This document shows positions 53,201-64,000 of a stretch of DNA of 64,000 bases, in pieces. Position 1 is the stretch's first letter; each line of letters starts with the position of its first letter. The stretch is from Heterotrichella gracilis. Its lineage: Eukaryota > Sar > Xanthophyceae > Tribonematales > Xanthonemataceae. Where the stretch lies: assembly GCA_032358255.1 (NCBI GenBank), contig JAULBX010026163.1:62001-126000 (forward strand), read 5' to 3'. The position numbers were made by a program, and so were the translations under genes. Under the pieces are notes generated by a model that ran no database searches, was not told where the DNA came from, and saw only the letters and a program-made list of their open reading frames with translations.

Positions 53201-55883
53201 GGTCCCTGCTGGCACCTCCACCAACAAAAACATCTGGCTGTGGCTTTCCGAATCTACCTCTGTGTGTGAACAGCTCACTTGCAAACACCGCTGTGGGCGA
53301 TACAGCAGTGGCTGACGGCCGCCATTGAGGCATCCATTGCGGACTATTGTGCATACACGTGCATTCCGATCACGTTCCCATTTTGTGCATCTTGCTGATC
53401 CCAGGGATAGCTCCCAGGGATTAGAGGTTGCCCACCTGGTCACATACCACCCACCGCACCACTCCTACCCTCCCCCTATTGTGCAGTACCAGAGCAACTC
53501 CCTGTCACACAGTCATGCACAACTTCTGACATGGCACCCCTCCCAGCTTGGCAGCGCCCAGCTCCTCCTGACATAAAAAGATGTCAACACCACAGCTTCT
53601 TGTTTGCATAAATGTTTTGCATCAAGATATTGTGCATGACAGTGTCAAGAAGATTTCCCCCCAGAATGACAAAATGCCCCACCTGGTCGCATGGCACCCC
53701 CGCCAGCATGGCAGCACCCTGCTCCTCCTGCACCACCTGGCTGCCATCCTTGCCATCGTGCCGTCCGTGGGAGGAAGAGTCTTCCTCCCGGGGACCAGGA
53801 AGCCCCCCACCCTCTCGAAACCACAGTCGATGCCCTCCTCCCGCACCACCTGCTCCACAAACTCCAGTGCCAGCTGCTGACTGGACGCCACCTTCTGCGT
53901 CACCTGGGGACAATACAAGTACCATCACGATTACAATGACGATCATGATACAAATACCAATTACATACTCCGGTATTTGCTGCTGACTGGACGCCGCCTT
54001 CTGCGTCACCTGGACGCCACACGCATATTATTACGGTAGCAAATGATGTTTGTGATCTAAAATATGCTTATAAACTCCTCTGCCTGCTGCTACTGGAAGC
54101 AACCTTCTAATCACCAGGACGCCACAAAATTACCGTTACTAGTATACATTCAAATGATGCTTACTAAGGCTGATATACATTCAAACGATGCTTGGCAAGG
54201 CTAGTCATATGGATATGACGGACGTCCACTGCCACTGCAGAAAAGCCCTGCATTGACGGGGAAAACTTGGTAGCAATATAGGAGAACAGGCATGTATCGG
54301 CGAGAATGGCAGAGGTGTCGGATAGAGGAATACGTCGCCGACACAAAGCGCAGCATGATGATCAGGCCTCGATGCTTGAAGGCGTCATGCTGCACCTTGT
54401 CACCGCAACATAATCCCCCTGACATCTCGGGCTTTCCCCTCGCCAATACATGATTGTACATCCCATCATGGTGTTGCATAACAACCTGCTTTTCTTACTG
54501 TCAGGACAGGGTTGGTTGGCACAAGGTGCATACAGGATAGACTTGCCAATCTGCCTGTATTGGCGGTATACGTGCATGCAAGTAAGCATTTGTAGGCCTT
54601 CAGAGGTGTTCGCAGGATGAACAGGTTTACGACAGAAAAGCAAGGCATTTTTAGCATACCCTAAACCCTAAGCATCGTGCATCCCCACCTGCTTCTCCCA
54701 TAGCCTAAACCCTAAGTAAGGTGCATCCCTACCCGCTTTTCCCAAACCCCAAATCCTAAGCATGAGTCATCCCCACCTGCTTCCCATACCGTTCCTCCAA
54801 CCCCCTGTACAGGTCTCATGCCAGGTTGGTTGTATCACCTCCAATTTTGTGAAAACAGCAAGACGCTTTTCAGCATCATACCATAGTGATTGCACAACCC
54901 ACCTGCTTTCTATACTGCCCCTCCAGGACACTATACATGTCGTCATTCCAGGTGATGAGGATACCCTAAACCCTAAGCATACATGTCATCCCCACCTGCT
55001 TCCCATACTGCCCCTCCAGCACACTGTACAGGTCATCGTTCCGAGTGGTGAGGATACCCGTGTCACGGCCCGATTGGCCGGCGCCGCACACCCGCCCTTC
55101 AACCACAACAACATCCTTGCCTGCACAGGGTGAGTGTCGTATGTTCAGACCGGTGATGGGGGAAATCATGCACAAGGGTGGCGCGAGTTTAGAGTGTGAT
55201 AGGTGAAGAAGTGGACAGGAGTGTGTTGAGAGTGTGATGAAGGTAATTATTGACAGGAGTGTGGTGAGGCTGTGATAGGGGAAACAACGGACAGGGGAGT
55301 AACTCATCTCTGTTGGTTGACTCCTCATTGTCAGTGTGGACTCAATGCGCCTTTTTAAGCACCATAGCTGACCAGGGTTGAGGATTATGCAACAATGCTG
55401 CAGGTTTACTGGCGCCATGCCACCTGAATTATTAATTTATTTTTGTGTTTAGGCTGCACGGCGCCACCAAATTTACACATTGTAGCCAATAAGCATCACC
55501 ACTATTCAGCAAATCACAAAACCTACACCCTTACCCGTCTTGGCGAGGTGGTACGCCGTGGTCAGCTCAGCAATACCATCCCCAACGATACTAGCAACCC
55601 TAGCAACCGTAAACCCTAAACCCTAGAACCTTACCAGCCTTGGCAAGGTGGTACGCCGTGGTCAGCCCAGCAAAACCACCCCCAATGACCACCACATCTG
55701 CCACGCACTCCCCCTCAAGCTTGGGAAAATTTGGCGCCAGATCCTGCTGTCCCCACACATTCTTGGCCAGCCCTGGGACTCTCTTCCCTGATGCTGATGC
55801 GCTCCCCTTGAAGGACCGCGGTGGGGATGGGGCCGGGGATGCAGTTTTTGGTCTGTCATTGAGCTTGATTCGCTGGTGCTGCT
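47248..55883 (-). CDS. FAD-dependent oxidoreductase (DAO type) with C-terminal Rieske domain; first ligand His replaced by Tyr
   Basis: Bacterial proteins of this build join a DAO-fold flavin oxidase to a Rieske 2Fe-2S domain; the substrate is unknown. Exons (approximate): 55883-55630, 55122-54997, 53905 to about 53690, 52262-51974, 51434-51180, 50307-50133, 48105-47921, 47448-47248. Motifs: [20 protein letters not shown] (FAD), [94 protein letters not shown] and [15 protein letters not shown], then [13 protein letters not shown] and the Rieske part (ALCPYLGC and CPCHGSCF). The order and spacing match the bacterial family throughout. The 5' exon is uncertain: an ATG at 56024 starts a good transit-peptide-like frame, but it is out of phase. 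In exon 3 the frame seems to shift after GGFLVPG. Bacterial-like domain structure with algal introns suggests an old transfer. Confidence 0.82.
48150..49372 (-). repeat. Array of about nine acceptor-side echoes of the FAD-Rieske seventh exon
   Basis: The real acceptor and exon start (minus strand CAG^GCGCAAGCTGCGCGGCC..., at 48105) is followed upstream by degraded copies at about 48170-48250, 48300-48380, 48425-48496, 48572-48640, 48705-48765, 48840-49050, 49090-49135, 49185-49240 and 49305-49370. Plus-strand hallmarks are TAGTAGGTGGCGGACTGGGAGCC, here broken by variants, and GCAGCTTGCGCCTGGGGAGG. Spacers of 40-80 bp are TTAGGGTTT-rich. Weaker acceptor pieces occur at 49528-49550 and 49790-49815. 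Confidence 0.92.
52364..52470. repeat. Small AT-rich inverted/direct repeat
   Basis: AGAGTAAAGCAT occurs twice and its partner ACTTGAATATGCT twice, so each unit can fold (GTAAAGCAT with ATGCTTTAC). It lies in an FAD-Rieske intron. Confidence 0.6.
53430..53572 (-). repeat. Echoes of the FAD-Rieske third exon end
   Basis: Blocks CACCTGGTC.CAT..CACC and TGGCA.CACCC.(G/T)CCAGC.TGG.CAGC repeat the region at 53680-53735, downstream of the exon on the minus strand. Copies of this exon's start (GCTGACTGGACGCC.CCTTCTG) lie upstream at about 53975-54015 and 54090-54125. Confidence 0.75.
54670..54990 (-). repeat. Four donor-side echoes of the FAD-Rieske second exon
   Basis: The exon end coding [10 protein letters not shown] plus donor (plus strand CACCTGCTTCCCATACTGCC, at 54993) recurs at about 54687, 54731, 54774-54820 and 54900-54950 with falling similarity. 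CCCTAAACCCTAAGCAT filler separates the copies. Confidence 0.88.
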
Positions 55884-56387
55884 AGCAATGAAGTGGGGTG
55901 AAGAGGATCGGCCCTGGCTGTACGCGGGAGTGCCGCGAGAGTGGCGAAAGGCAGTGGGAAGGGAGTAGGGCTTGCCTGATGGGCAGCGTTGCTGCCTAAT
56001 GGCTGTGCCGCCTGCAAGGTACATATTGTCAGAGTAAGGATCTACATTTAATTTGCATCTGACTGGGCCCTAACATGAGCCTACATGCGCACATTGGTTG
56101 GCAACCATATTTTCAAAGGCATGTTGACATGCCACGTGAGAGGAAAGCAAGTGGTTTACTCAACCGCAAGCTTCCTCACATGCGGCAGATCTGCATGGAC
56201 TTGAAAATGGGTTGCCCACCAATAATTCTGTACAGGGTTAATTTATTGTATAAGGGTTCATTGCACTCCTGGACCACTGCGCGGCGGCAATGATGCGCCC
56301 TTCCAAAGTTCTGCACAAAACTTCCCACCAGAGGGCACTCTTAAGGTTTCCACCACAATTACACATCATGGCGCATGCATACATTGC

Positions 56388-57212
56388 ACGGCACTGTATC
56401 TGGCCATTCGCATGCGCACTTAACCCTAAACCCTAACCAGGCACTATATCTGGCCATGCGCATACGCACTAAACCCTAAATACCCTGAACAGGCCCTGTA
56501 TCTGGCCATGCGCATGCGCACTACACCCTAAACCCTAATCAGGCATTGTATTTGGCCATGTGCATGCACATTTAACCCTAAATACTTATCAGGCGCTGTA
56601 TCTGGCCATGCGCATGTGCCCGAAACCCTACACCCTGACCAGGCCCTGTCTCTGGATTTGCGCATGCGCCCTAAATCCTAAAGTCCCTTAACGAGCACTG
56701 TATCTGGCCATGCGCATGCGCACTAAACCCTAAACCCTAATTAGGCCATATATCTGGCCATGCGCGTGCGCCCGAAACCCTAAACCCTAACCAGGCCCTT
56801 TATCTAACCATGCGCATGCGCCCTAAAATCTGAAAACCCTTGACAGGCGCTGTATCTGGCCATGTGCCCTGCATGTGCCCTAAACCCTACACCCTAACAA
56901 GGTACTGTACCTGGTCATGCGCATGCGCCCTAAGCCCTAAACACTAATCAGGGCCATGCGCATGCGCATTAAACCCTAAACCCAAACCAGGCCATGTATC
57001 TGGCCATGCGCATGCGCCCGAAACCCTACACCCAAACCAGGCACTGTATCTGGCTATGCGCATGCGCCCTAGATCCTGAAAACCCTTGCCAGGCGCTGTA
57101 TCTGGCCATGCGCATGCGCCCTAAATCATAAAAACCTTGAAAGGCACTGCATCTGGCCATGCACATGTGACCCAAACACAAACCCTGACCAGGCCCTGTG
57201 GCTGGCCATGCA
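56388..57212 (+). repeat. Minisatellite: about 17 units of TATCTGGCCATGCGCATGCGC plus CCCTAAA filler
   Basis: A unit averaging about 49 bp is repeated about 17 times. Each unit holds (C/A)CTGTATCTGGCC, the palindrome TGCGCATGCGCA (or a one-base variant), and one or two CCCTAAA-type pieces. Unit 10 has a CCCTGCATG insertion and unit 12 lacks the TATCTGG part. It lies just upstream of the FAD-Rieske gene and marks the last telomere-like filler in the window. Confidence 0.93.
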
Positions 57213-57290
57213 CAATGGTTCTCAGACAGAGCTAGTTACACAGGCTCAATCTTGTCAGCAGCTGCATGCTAGCATTGAACACAGTGACAG

Positions 57291-57418
57291 TGCTATCAGC
57301 CAACTTCCACCAGGCTTCAGGCAGATTTGGGCAAGTTACATCCAGTGTGCACGCACACTCACACTGGGTGTAACTTGCCCCAAAGTGCTTGAAGCCTGGT
57401 GCAAGGTGACTGAGAGTG
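57291..57418. repeat. Imperfect hairpin 3 (arms about 58 bp, loop about 10 nt)
   Basis: The inner 42 bp of the arms (57308-57349 and 57360-57401) differ at about five positions: CACCAGGCTTCA, GGGCAAGTTACA and CCAGTGTG are shared. Similarity continues weakly outward for about 16 bp. The short loop and high pairing make this the best small-RNA precursor candidate of the window. Confidence 0.85.
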
Positions 57419-59299
57419 GGCACGTTATATCTACCTCTAGAGGACCAAGCTGTAGCACTCGTGGGTCCAGTCATATAGTGTATGGACAGTGCATATCCAT
57501 ATGGGCCATTCCGAGCGACATATGCCACACCTGCAGGCTCGAAGGGGTTCCTGGTGGATGGTTGTGCACGGCTCTGGCAGATGGCATGCACCCCTGCCCT
57601 TGTACAGAGATACTGGCGGACTTTGCTGATGCAACGCTGGGTCCCGGAACCGCAAGTAGGTGCAAACATAGGGCAGGGAGTGCCCCCAGTCCAGTCTAGA
57701 CCTGTGGCAGCATGCAACAAGTGCTGTCGAACAAGTCAGGGTGTTACTAACAGGCTTCCGGAACATGCTTTGAACCTCTGAAACAGGACAGTGTCTTCAC
57801 TTTCTGCCTGAAAGCTTGACTCTTTCTTCTCCGAGGTGTCCCTGAATGTGTGGCGGGAAGCATATCCTCCAATCGAGTCAGGCAGTCGCTTCGTGGAAGC
57901 AGACGTGCAGCACACCTCACGGGCATCATGCATGCAGGGGACCAATGCGTTGCCCTTACGTAGGGTATCGCTATGGTCAGCCTATTAGGGTCGAAAATTC
58001 ACTCAGCAAGCCCATAATAATTATTATACTTTTACAACCTCCTGGAGGCTGGCAGCAAATAATCCCTGATCATTGAATGTGGCAATGGCACTGGCTGGGT
58101 ATTGCTGTGTTGGTAAAGGGGACAGCCCTTGAAGGGGCTGCCCTTGAAGGGCCTGTGTGAGATATGCTCATCAACCCCGGGTGATTGCCACTGGCTTCAG
58201 TGAAAAGTATACATTCAGAAGATACTTAAAAAAGTAGCTTCATATTCCTTTAATGTATTGTCCTGGCCCTAGCGCTGCAGCACCAGTCCATATGATGTCA
58301 TGCATGCTGGCAGCTATAGCAACAGTGCTATCAAGTGCTAAACTTCAACATACATCGCGGAGCGCATGATGGGTGCACGTCATGTGGCAGCATGTTGGAG
58401 ACAATTACACACCCAGGCAGTGGCATGGGGTTTGTGACAGCCAGCATCATGCAAGTTGCGTTGGCACACTATGATTGGCATCTGGCGCATGTTGCCTCTA
58501 ATATGTGATTTACCCGTGGATGATGCACCCGCCGTCATGATGTGGCTTCCCGCCACCCATCAGGTCGCTCCCAGATTTGTCCTCCCGCCACCGCGGCCCC
58601 CACATGCATGACAAACTTGTCAAATTGAATTTCCCATGTGGGTGGTGGTGATGCTCACTGCACTGCTGAGCTTCACACCCCCTGTGCACGGCTGTGGCAT
58701 GCCGCGTGGGCCATTGGGTCCAGGGGACCGGTGAAGGTGCGTTGCCGCCAGGCCCTGAGAGAAGGTTGCAATACATACATGTGCATTTCGCATATGTACA
58801 CTGCATGCGCATCCAGTTAGCTAACATAACATTTATGTCAAGGAATGCTTGCTTATCAAAAAAAGGTACCTAAACGGCGTGACAACAAGATTTACAAGAT
58901 TTGACAGTCATTTTTCAGTGACGCTGGATGGCCCACTCATTTTCCAGACATTATTGCCTACTTTACAAAACAGCAGTGACACTAGTGCTGACCTTCTGCA
59001 TATCTCTGGTCGCCAACATTGCAAACAGCGTTACGGTACAATTGCTTTCATAACTGTGGCCATGCATGCTCAGTTTTCAGTTTCATTGCTCCCTTGACAT
59101 CGTTCAATTTGTATTGTAATGCATTTTTATTGGTCATTTTTGAAGCAAAAAGCACCCTGACATTAAACTGAGTACTTGTGGACAACAGCAGAGGAAACTA
59201 CGGGAATAAAAATCCAGCAGCTGCTGGTGCATTCTGGGTGCTGAATGCAGTGGGGTTTGCGACAAAATTTTGGGAAATTGGGGTTGATATCAAGGTATA

Positions 59300-59323
59300 T
59301 ATAGAAAGAGATCTCTTTCTATA
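59300..59323. repeat. Perfect 24-bp palindrome
   Basis: TATAGAAAGAGA and its exact reverse complement meet at a GATC centre. Flanking TATCAA blocks on the left (59287-59293) and TTGATA on the right (59333-59338) extend it imperfectly to about 55 bp. It may be the core of an inverted-repeat element or a protein-binding site. Confidence 0.85.
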
Positions 59324-59906
59324 CACCCCTTGTTGATACCACGCAGTATTCAACCATCGAGATTTCTTTACTTTCCCAGGGTGCTGGCACCGCCAGTGGC
59401 GGGGGTGTTGCGCCAGAATGTACAGAATGCCACTTTGTCTTTTGGCGGGCTGCGGTATAGCCAGATAGTTGTCACACTGGGCGCTTGGTGAACAGGCAGT
59501 ACCACTGGTATACGCTAGCAGCCCTGCGCTACAGTGAAGGTCCCAGTGCCTCATCTGCTCGCTTCGTTGCGCCTCTTGTAGTAAGTTACTACAAGACCTG
59601 TGGTTCTGCCTTGTATTATATTCTGTACTCGATCCGGTGTATATTGCCCTGGCCAGGGTATTGGAGGCAGCAGCAAACGCAGACACAAGAGATAAAGGCA
59701 AGGGGGGGCGGGGTGTAGTTGTGGCCAAGCCCAGCCCAGCTGCTGCAAACACCTTTCCGTGACAAAAAAATTAACTCACATGCTGCCCAATGTCTCAACA
59801 GCTGTTGTAACAAGTTCAACCTAACTCTCAAACGCATACTGAGCCACAGATGGTTGGTGGGATGTAGTGGTATTGTCAAGCCAGGCCTGTTGGTTTCCAG
59901 TTGTGG

Positions 59907-59924
59907 TGGTGTTAAAAAACACCA
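59907..59924 (-). terminator. Histone 3' stem-loop of H2B
   Basis: On the minus strand TGGTGTT-TTTT-AACACCA gives a 7-bp stem with a 4-nt U loop, 33 nt past the stop codon. Position and shape fit the replication-dependent histone mRNA processing signal. The same stem follows H2A and H3. Confidence 0.85.
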
Positions 59925-59956
59925 GTTTTGGTTTTGGGTGGAGCAAGGGAAGACGC

Positions 59957-60508
<552 letters not shown>

Positions 60509-60872
60509 TGCGAATAGGTTTGGGGGTGCGTGAGACTGGAAGTTATACGACGAAGATAGAGGGTGAATGCCTGGTCCTGGCAACACACTTTGACCTTTAT
60601 ACCTTGTGCTGCAGAGTCAAAGATGGCAGGGGCGATTTCAAATCAAGTCGCTCGAAAGTGGCGGGCCAATGAGATTGCAGCATTGACCAAGGCTCGGATT
60701 CACAGACCATCCTCCTGAGCCTGCTGCACGCTGATTGGCCCCCAACTTGATTTCAAAAGTTTGACTCACCTGGCCCACAGTTGAACTGGTATTTAAGCCC
60801 AGAATGGCTGCAGCGAAGCCTATCTTCCCTCCATCTCTCATCCCGTAACCCTCCTAACAAAACTCCTTCAAG
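60509..60872. promoter_or_regulatory. Divergent H2B/H2A promoter
   Basis: CCAAT boxes in both directions are at about 60665 (GGCCAATGAG) and 60732 (GATTGGCC). A TATTTAAG element lies at 60790 for H2A, and a reverse TATAAAGG at about 60594-60603 serves H2B. The layout matches paired histone promoters known from volvocine algae. Confidence 0.75.
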
Positions 60873-61651
60873 ATGTCTGGCAAGGGCAAGCGCGCACCCG
60901 CCAAGAAGTCGGTCTCCAAGTGCGTTGCCATGCCCACAGCTTGTTGACCCAAGCCACTGCGTTGTGCAAACCTCTGCGTTGTGCATACCATGACCGTTCG
61001 TCTGTCCTGTCTGTCTTGACATGTCAACCGTGGTGCCCACCTTTGCCCTGAAGGGTTGGAATTTGCTGCTTCATGAAGTGGATCTGGCAGACGACTGGCA
61101 TGCTGACCCACTTCCCCTCCTCTCCCTGCAGGTCCGCCAAGGCCGGGCTCCAGTTCCCAGTGGGGCGTGTGGCCCGCTACCTGAAGAAGGGCAAGTATGC
61201 CACCCGCATCGGCGCTGGCGCACCCGTGTACCTGGCAGCTGTGCTCGAGTACCTCGCAGCTGAGGTGCTGGAGCTCGCAGGCAACGCCGCCCGCGACAAC
61301 AAGAAGACCCGCATCATCCCACGCCACATCCAGGTAAATATGAGTGAAGCGATGCTGTGCCAAGCTGGTACTGTGCGTTGCCAAGTGTGCTGTTGCTGCT
61401 GCTTGTTGACCTGCCAGCTGTGTACTGCCTGGTGCACACTGCCCACCATACACTGAGTGCACCCGAAACCCCACCTCCAGCCCACTTCAGTCATCTCACC
61501 ACTTTTTTACCCCTCTGTGCAGCTGGCTGTGAGGAACGATGAGGAGCTGAGCAAGCTGCTGGGTGAGGTGACCATCGCCGCCGGTGGTGTGCTGCCCAAC
61601 ATCCACTCTGTGCTGCTGCCCAAGAGCTCCAAGAAGGACAAGGAGGCATAA
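60873..61651 (+). CDS. H2A: Histone H2A, 3 exons
   Basis: Exons 60873-60919, 61132-61333 and 61523-61651 give 125 residues. The tail is [16 protein letters not shown], followed by the core signature [20 protein letters not shown], the acidic patch [19 protein letters not shown] and [20 protein letters not shown], ending in SKKDKEA. No SQE motif is present, so it is not an H2A.X type. The first intron falls inside the tail. A 3' stem-loop follows 35 nt after the stop codon. Confidence 0.97.
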
Positions 61652-61685
61652 GCGCCCTGCCCATCACTGCAACCCAAACAAAAAC

Positions 61686-61703
61686 TGGTGTTTTTAAACA
61701 CCA
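61686..61703 (+). terminator. Histone 3' stem-loop of H2A
   Basis: TGGTGTT-TTTA-AACACCA: a 7-bp stem with a UUUA loop. AAAACTGG precedes it, a flank shared with the H2B and H3 copies. Confidence 0.88.
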
Positions 61704-62533
61704 CCATGACTGGAAACCCACACTGTGTCTTGGACACATCTGCACCACTGCCATGATAGTAGTCAACAGGGTTTTCAATATTCCTGCTTCTCCGCAGTCA
61801 CTGTTGTGGGGTTTCTGCCGCAACACTTCAGAATGGCACTAAATAACTATCTGCCTGTTGGCAGCGTTGCGCTGCATGCCTTACTTGAGGCGGTACTCTG
61901 CCCAACACTGAGCAACAGTTTTCAGGCACCCAAGTCTGCGGCTGCAAGTGCAACTACCAAGGCGGCTCTTCGATTCAAAACCCAAGCATCTTTGGTGCAT
62001 CCTTGTTACTTGGCAAAAGGAATGCTCTGTCTTTGGTCTCAGAGATCAGTGCCAAGCTGTATGCGCTGCAGGGTGCTCCTGCCCACAACATGGTTCATTT
62101 CCATTGTCAAGAGACCGTACACAGTAGGCAATACGGTGTCAAATTGTGCTGTCACTAGCACAGGCTGCTGTACCCATACCGTATGCGTGTCTTTGTCCTA
62201 TCACGTGGCTGGGATCACCAGGAGCACTTTATCCCTGCAAGCTTTCACAGCCACTGCATAGATTCGGCAGTTTGTCGCATCATATGCATGGATTTGGTGT
62301 GCAGGATTGGGGTATCAACAAAGGCGATCCTGCACTGGCTTGTCATAGCTAGTGCTTGCAAAGACATGGGCACTGCTCAAAAGTCTGGTGTCGTGATATA
62401 CTGTAATCTAGGGGTAAGGGAGGTGCAGCAAGAGCTGTGTGTACTGCGGAGAAGCAGGACAAAGGAAACAATTAGCTAGGGGGCAGCTGCAAGTGTGTCC
62501 AACGACACAGGTGGGTGGGTTTTCCAAGTATGG
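61704..62533. other. Convergent spacer between H2A and H3
   Basis: No gene was recognised in about 830 bp, and no echoes or telomere-like filler are seen. Confidence 0.45.
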
Positions 62534-62551
62534 TGGTGTTAAAAAACACCA
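62534..62551 (-). terminator. Histone 3' stem-loop of H3
   Basis: On the minus strand TGGTGTT-TTTT-AACACCA, identical to the H2B copy, 36 nt past the H3 stop codon. Confidence 0.87.
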
Positions 62552-62586
62552 GTTTTTGTTGCTTTGGACAAGCCTAAGCTGGGAGC

Positions 62587-64000
<1,414 letters not shown>

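Larger units (their letters stand above)
57213..59906. other. 2.7 kb spacer between the minisatellite and the histone block
   Basis: No coding gene was recognised. It contains hairpin 3 (57291-57418) and a 24-bp perfect palindrome (59300-59323). Telomere-like filler, common before 57.2 kb, is absent from here on. Confidence 0.45.

Noticed and set aside
2774-56024. CRISPR-like arrays
   Set aside because: The spaced repeats are exon-edge copies with decaying similarity and filler, not constant direct repeats with unique spacers, and the genome is eukaryotic.
57436-57720. Possible transposase fragment (plus-strand frame with FLVDGCARLWQM)
   Set aside because: No catalytic motif, terminal repeats or frame continuity were found.

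Overview
The window is nuclear DNA of a green alga. Exons are GC-rich and split by many short GT-AG introns, and the introns and spacers are full of plant-type telomere motif pieces (CCCTAAA/TTTAGGG). Two genes resemble plant lycopene epsilon-cyclase, one gene is a phylloquinone-pathway MenB, and the replication-type histone genes sit in divergent pairs, carry introns and end in 3' stem-loops. A prasinophyte or other chlorophyte is my best guess; the species cannot be fixed from the sequence.

Layout: 1-147 is the 3' end of an unrecognised gene, followed by a 2.6 kb spacer. From 2.77 to 31.5 kb lie five genes: lycopene cyclase-like gene A (-), a membrane-anchored UDP-glycosyltransferase (-), lycopene cyclase-like gene B (+), a plastid-type START/SRPBCC protein (-) and a CYP120-like cytochrome P450 (-). 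Next come MenB (1,4-dihydroxy-2-naphthoyl-CoA synthase, -, 33.5-37.9 kb) with an N-terminal PTS2 peroxisome signal, a CS-domain/cyclophilin fusion (+, 38.8-41.6 kb), an F-box/leucine-rich-repeat-like protein (+, 43.0-45.3 kb) and a bacterial-type FAD oxidoreductase with a C-terminal Rieske domain (-, 47.2-55.9 kb). A 17-unit minisatellite (56.4-57.2 kb) separates these from a spacer and the histone block H2B(-)/H2A(+)/H3(-)/H4(+, cut by the window end).

The most unusual feature is structural. Next to many exons, the intron or 3' flank carries one to about ten degraded copies of the exon edge, splice site included, spaced by telomere-like filler. I call these exon-edge echoes. They occur in every multi-exon gene from 2.7 to 56 kb and are absent from the intron-containing histone genes.

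Genes that may work together: two divergent cyclase genes with a UGT between them, followed by a START protein and a CYP120-like P450, could be a loose carotenoid or apocarotenoid modification cluster (inference). Residue-level oddities are a Rieske domain whose first ligand His is Tyr, and a cyclase A whose FLEET motif reads FLQET across a splice junction. Three long imperfect hairpins (18.6, 31.7 and 57.3 kb) look like small-RNA precursors or MITE remnants.
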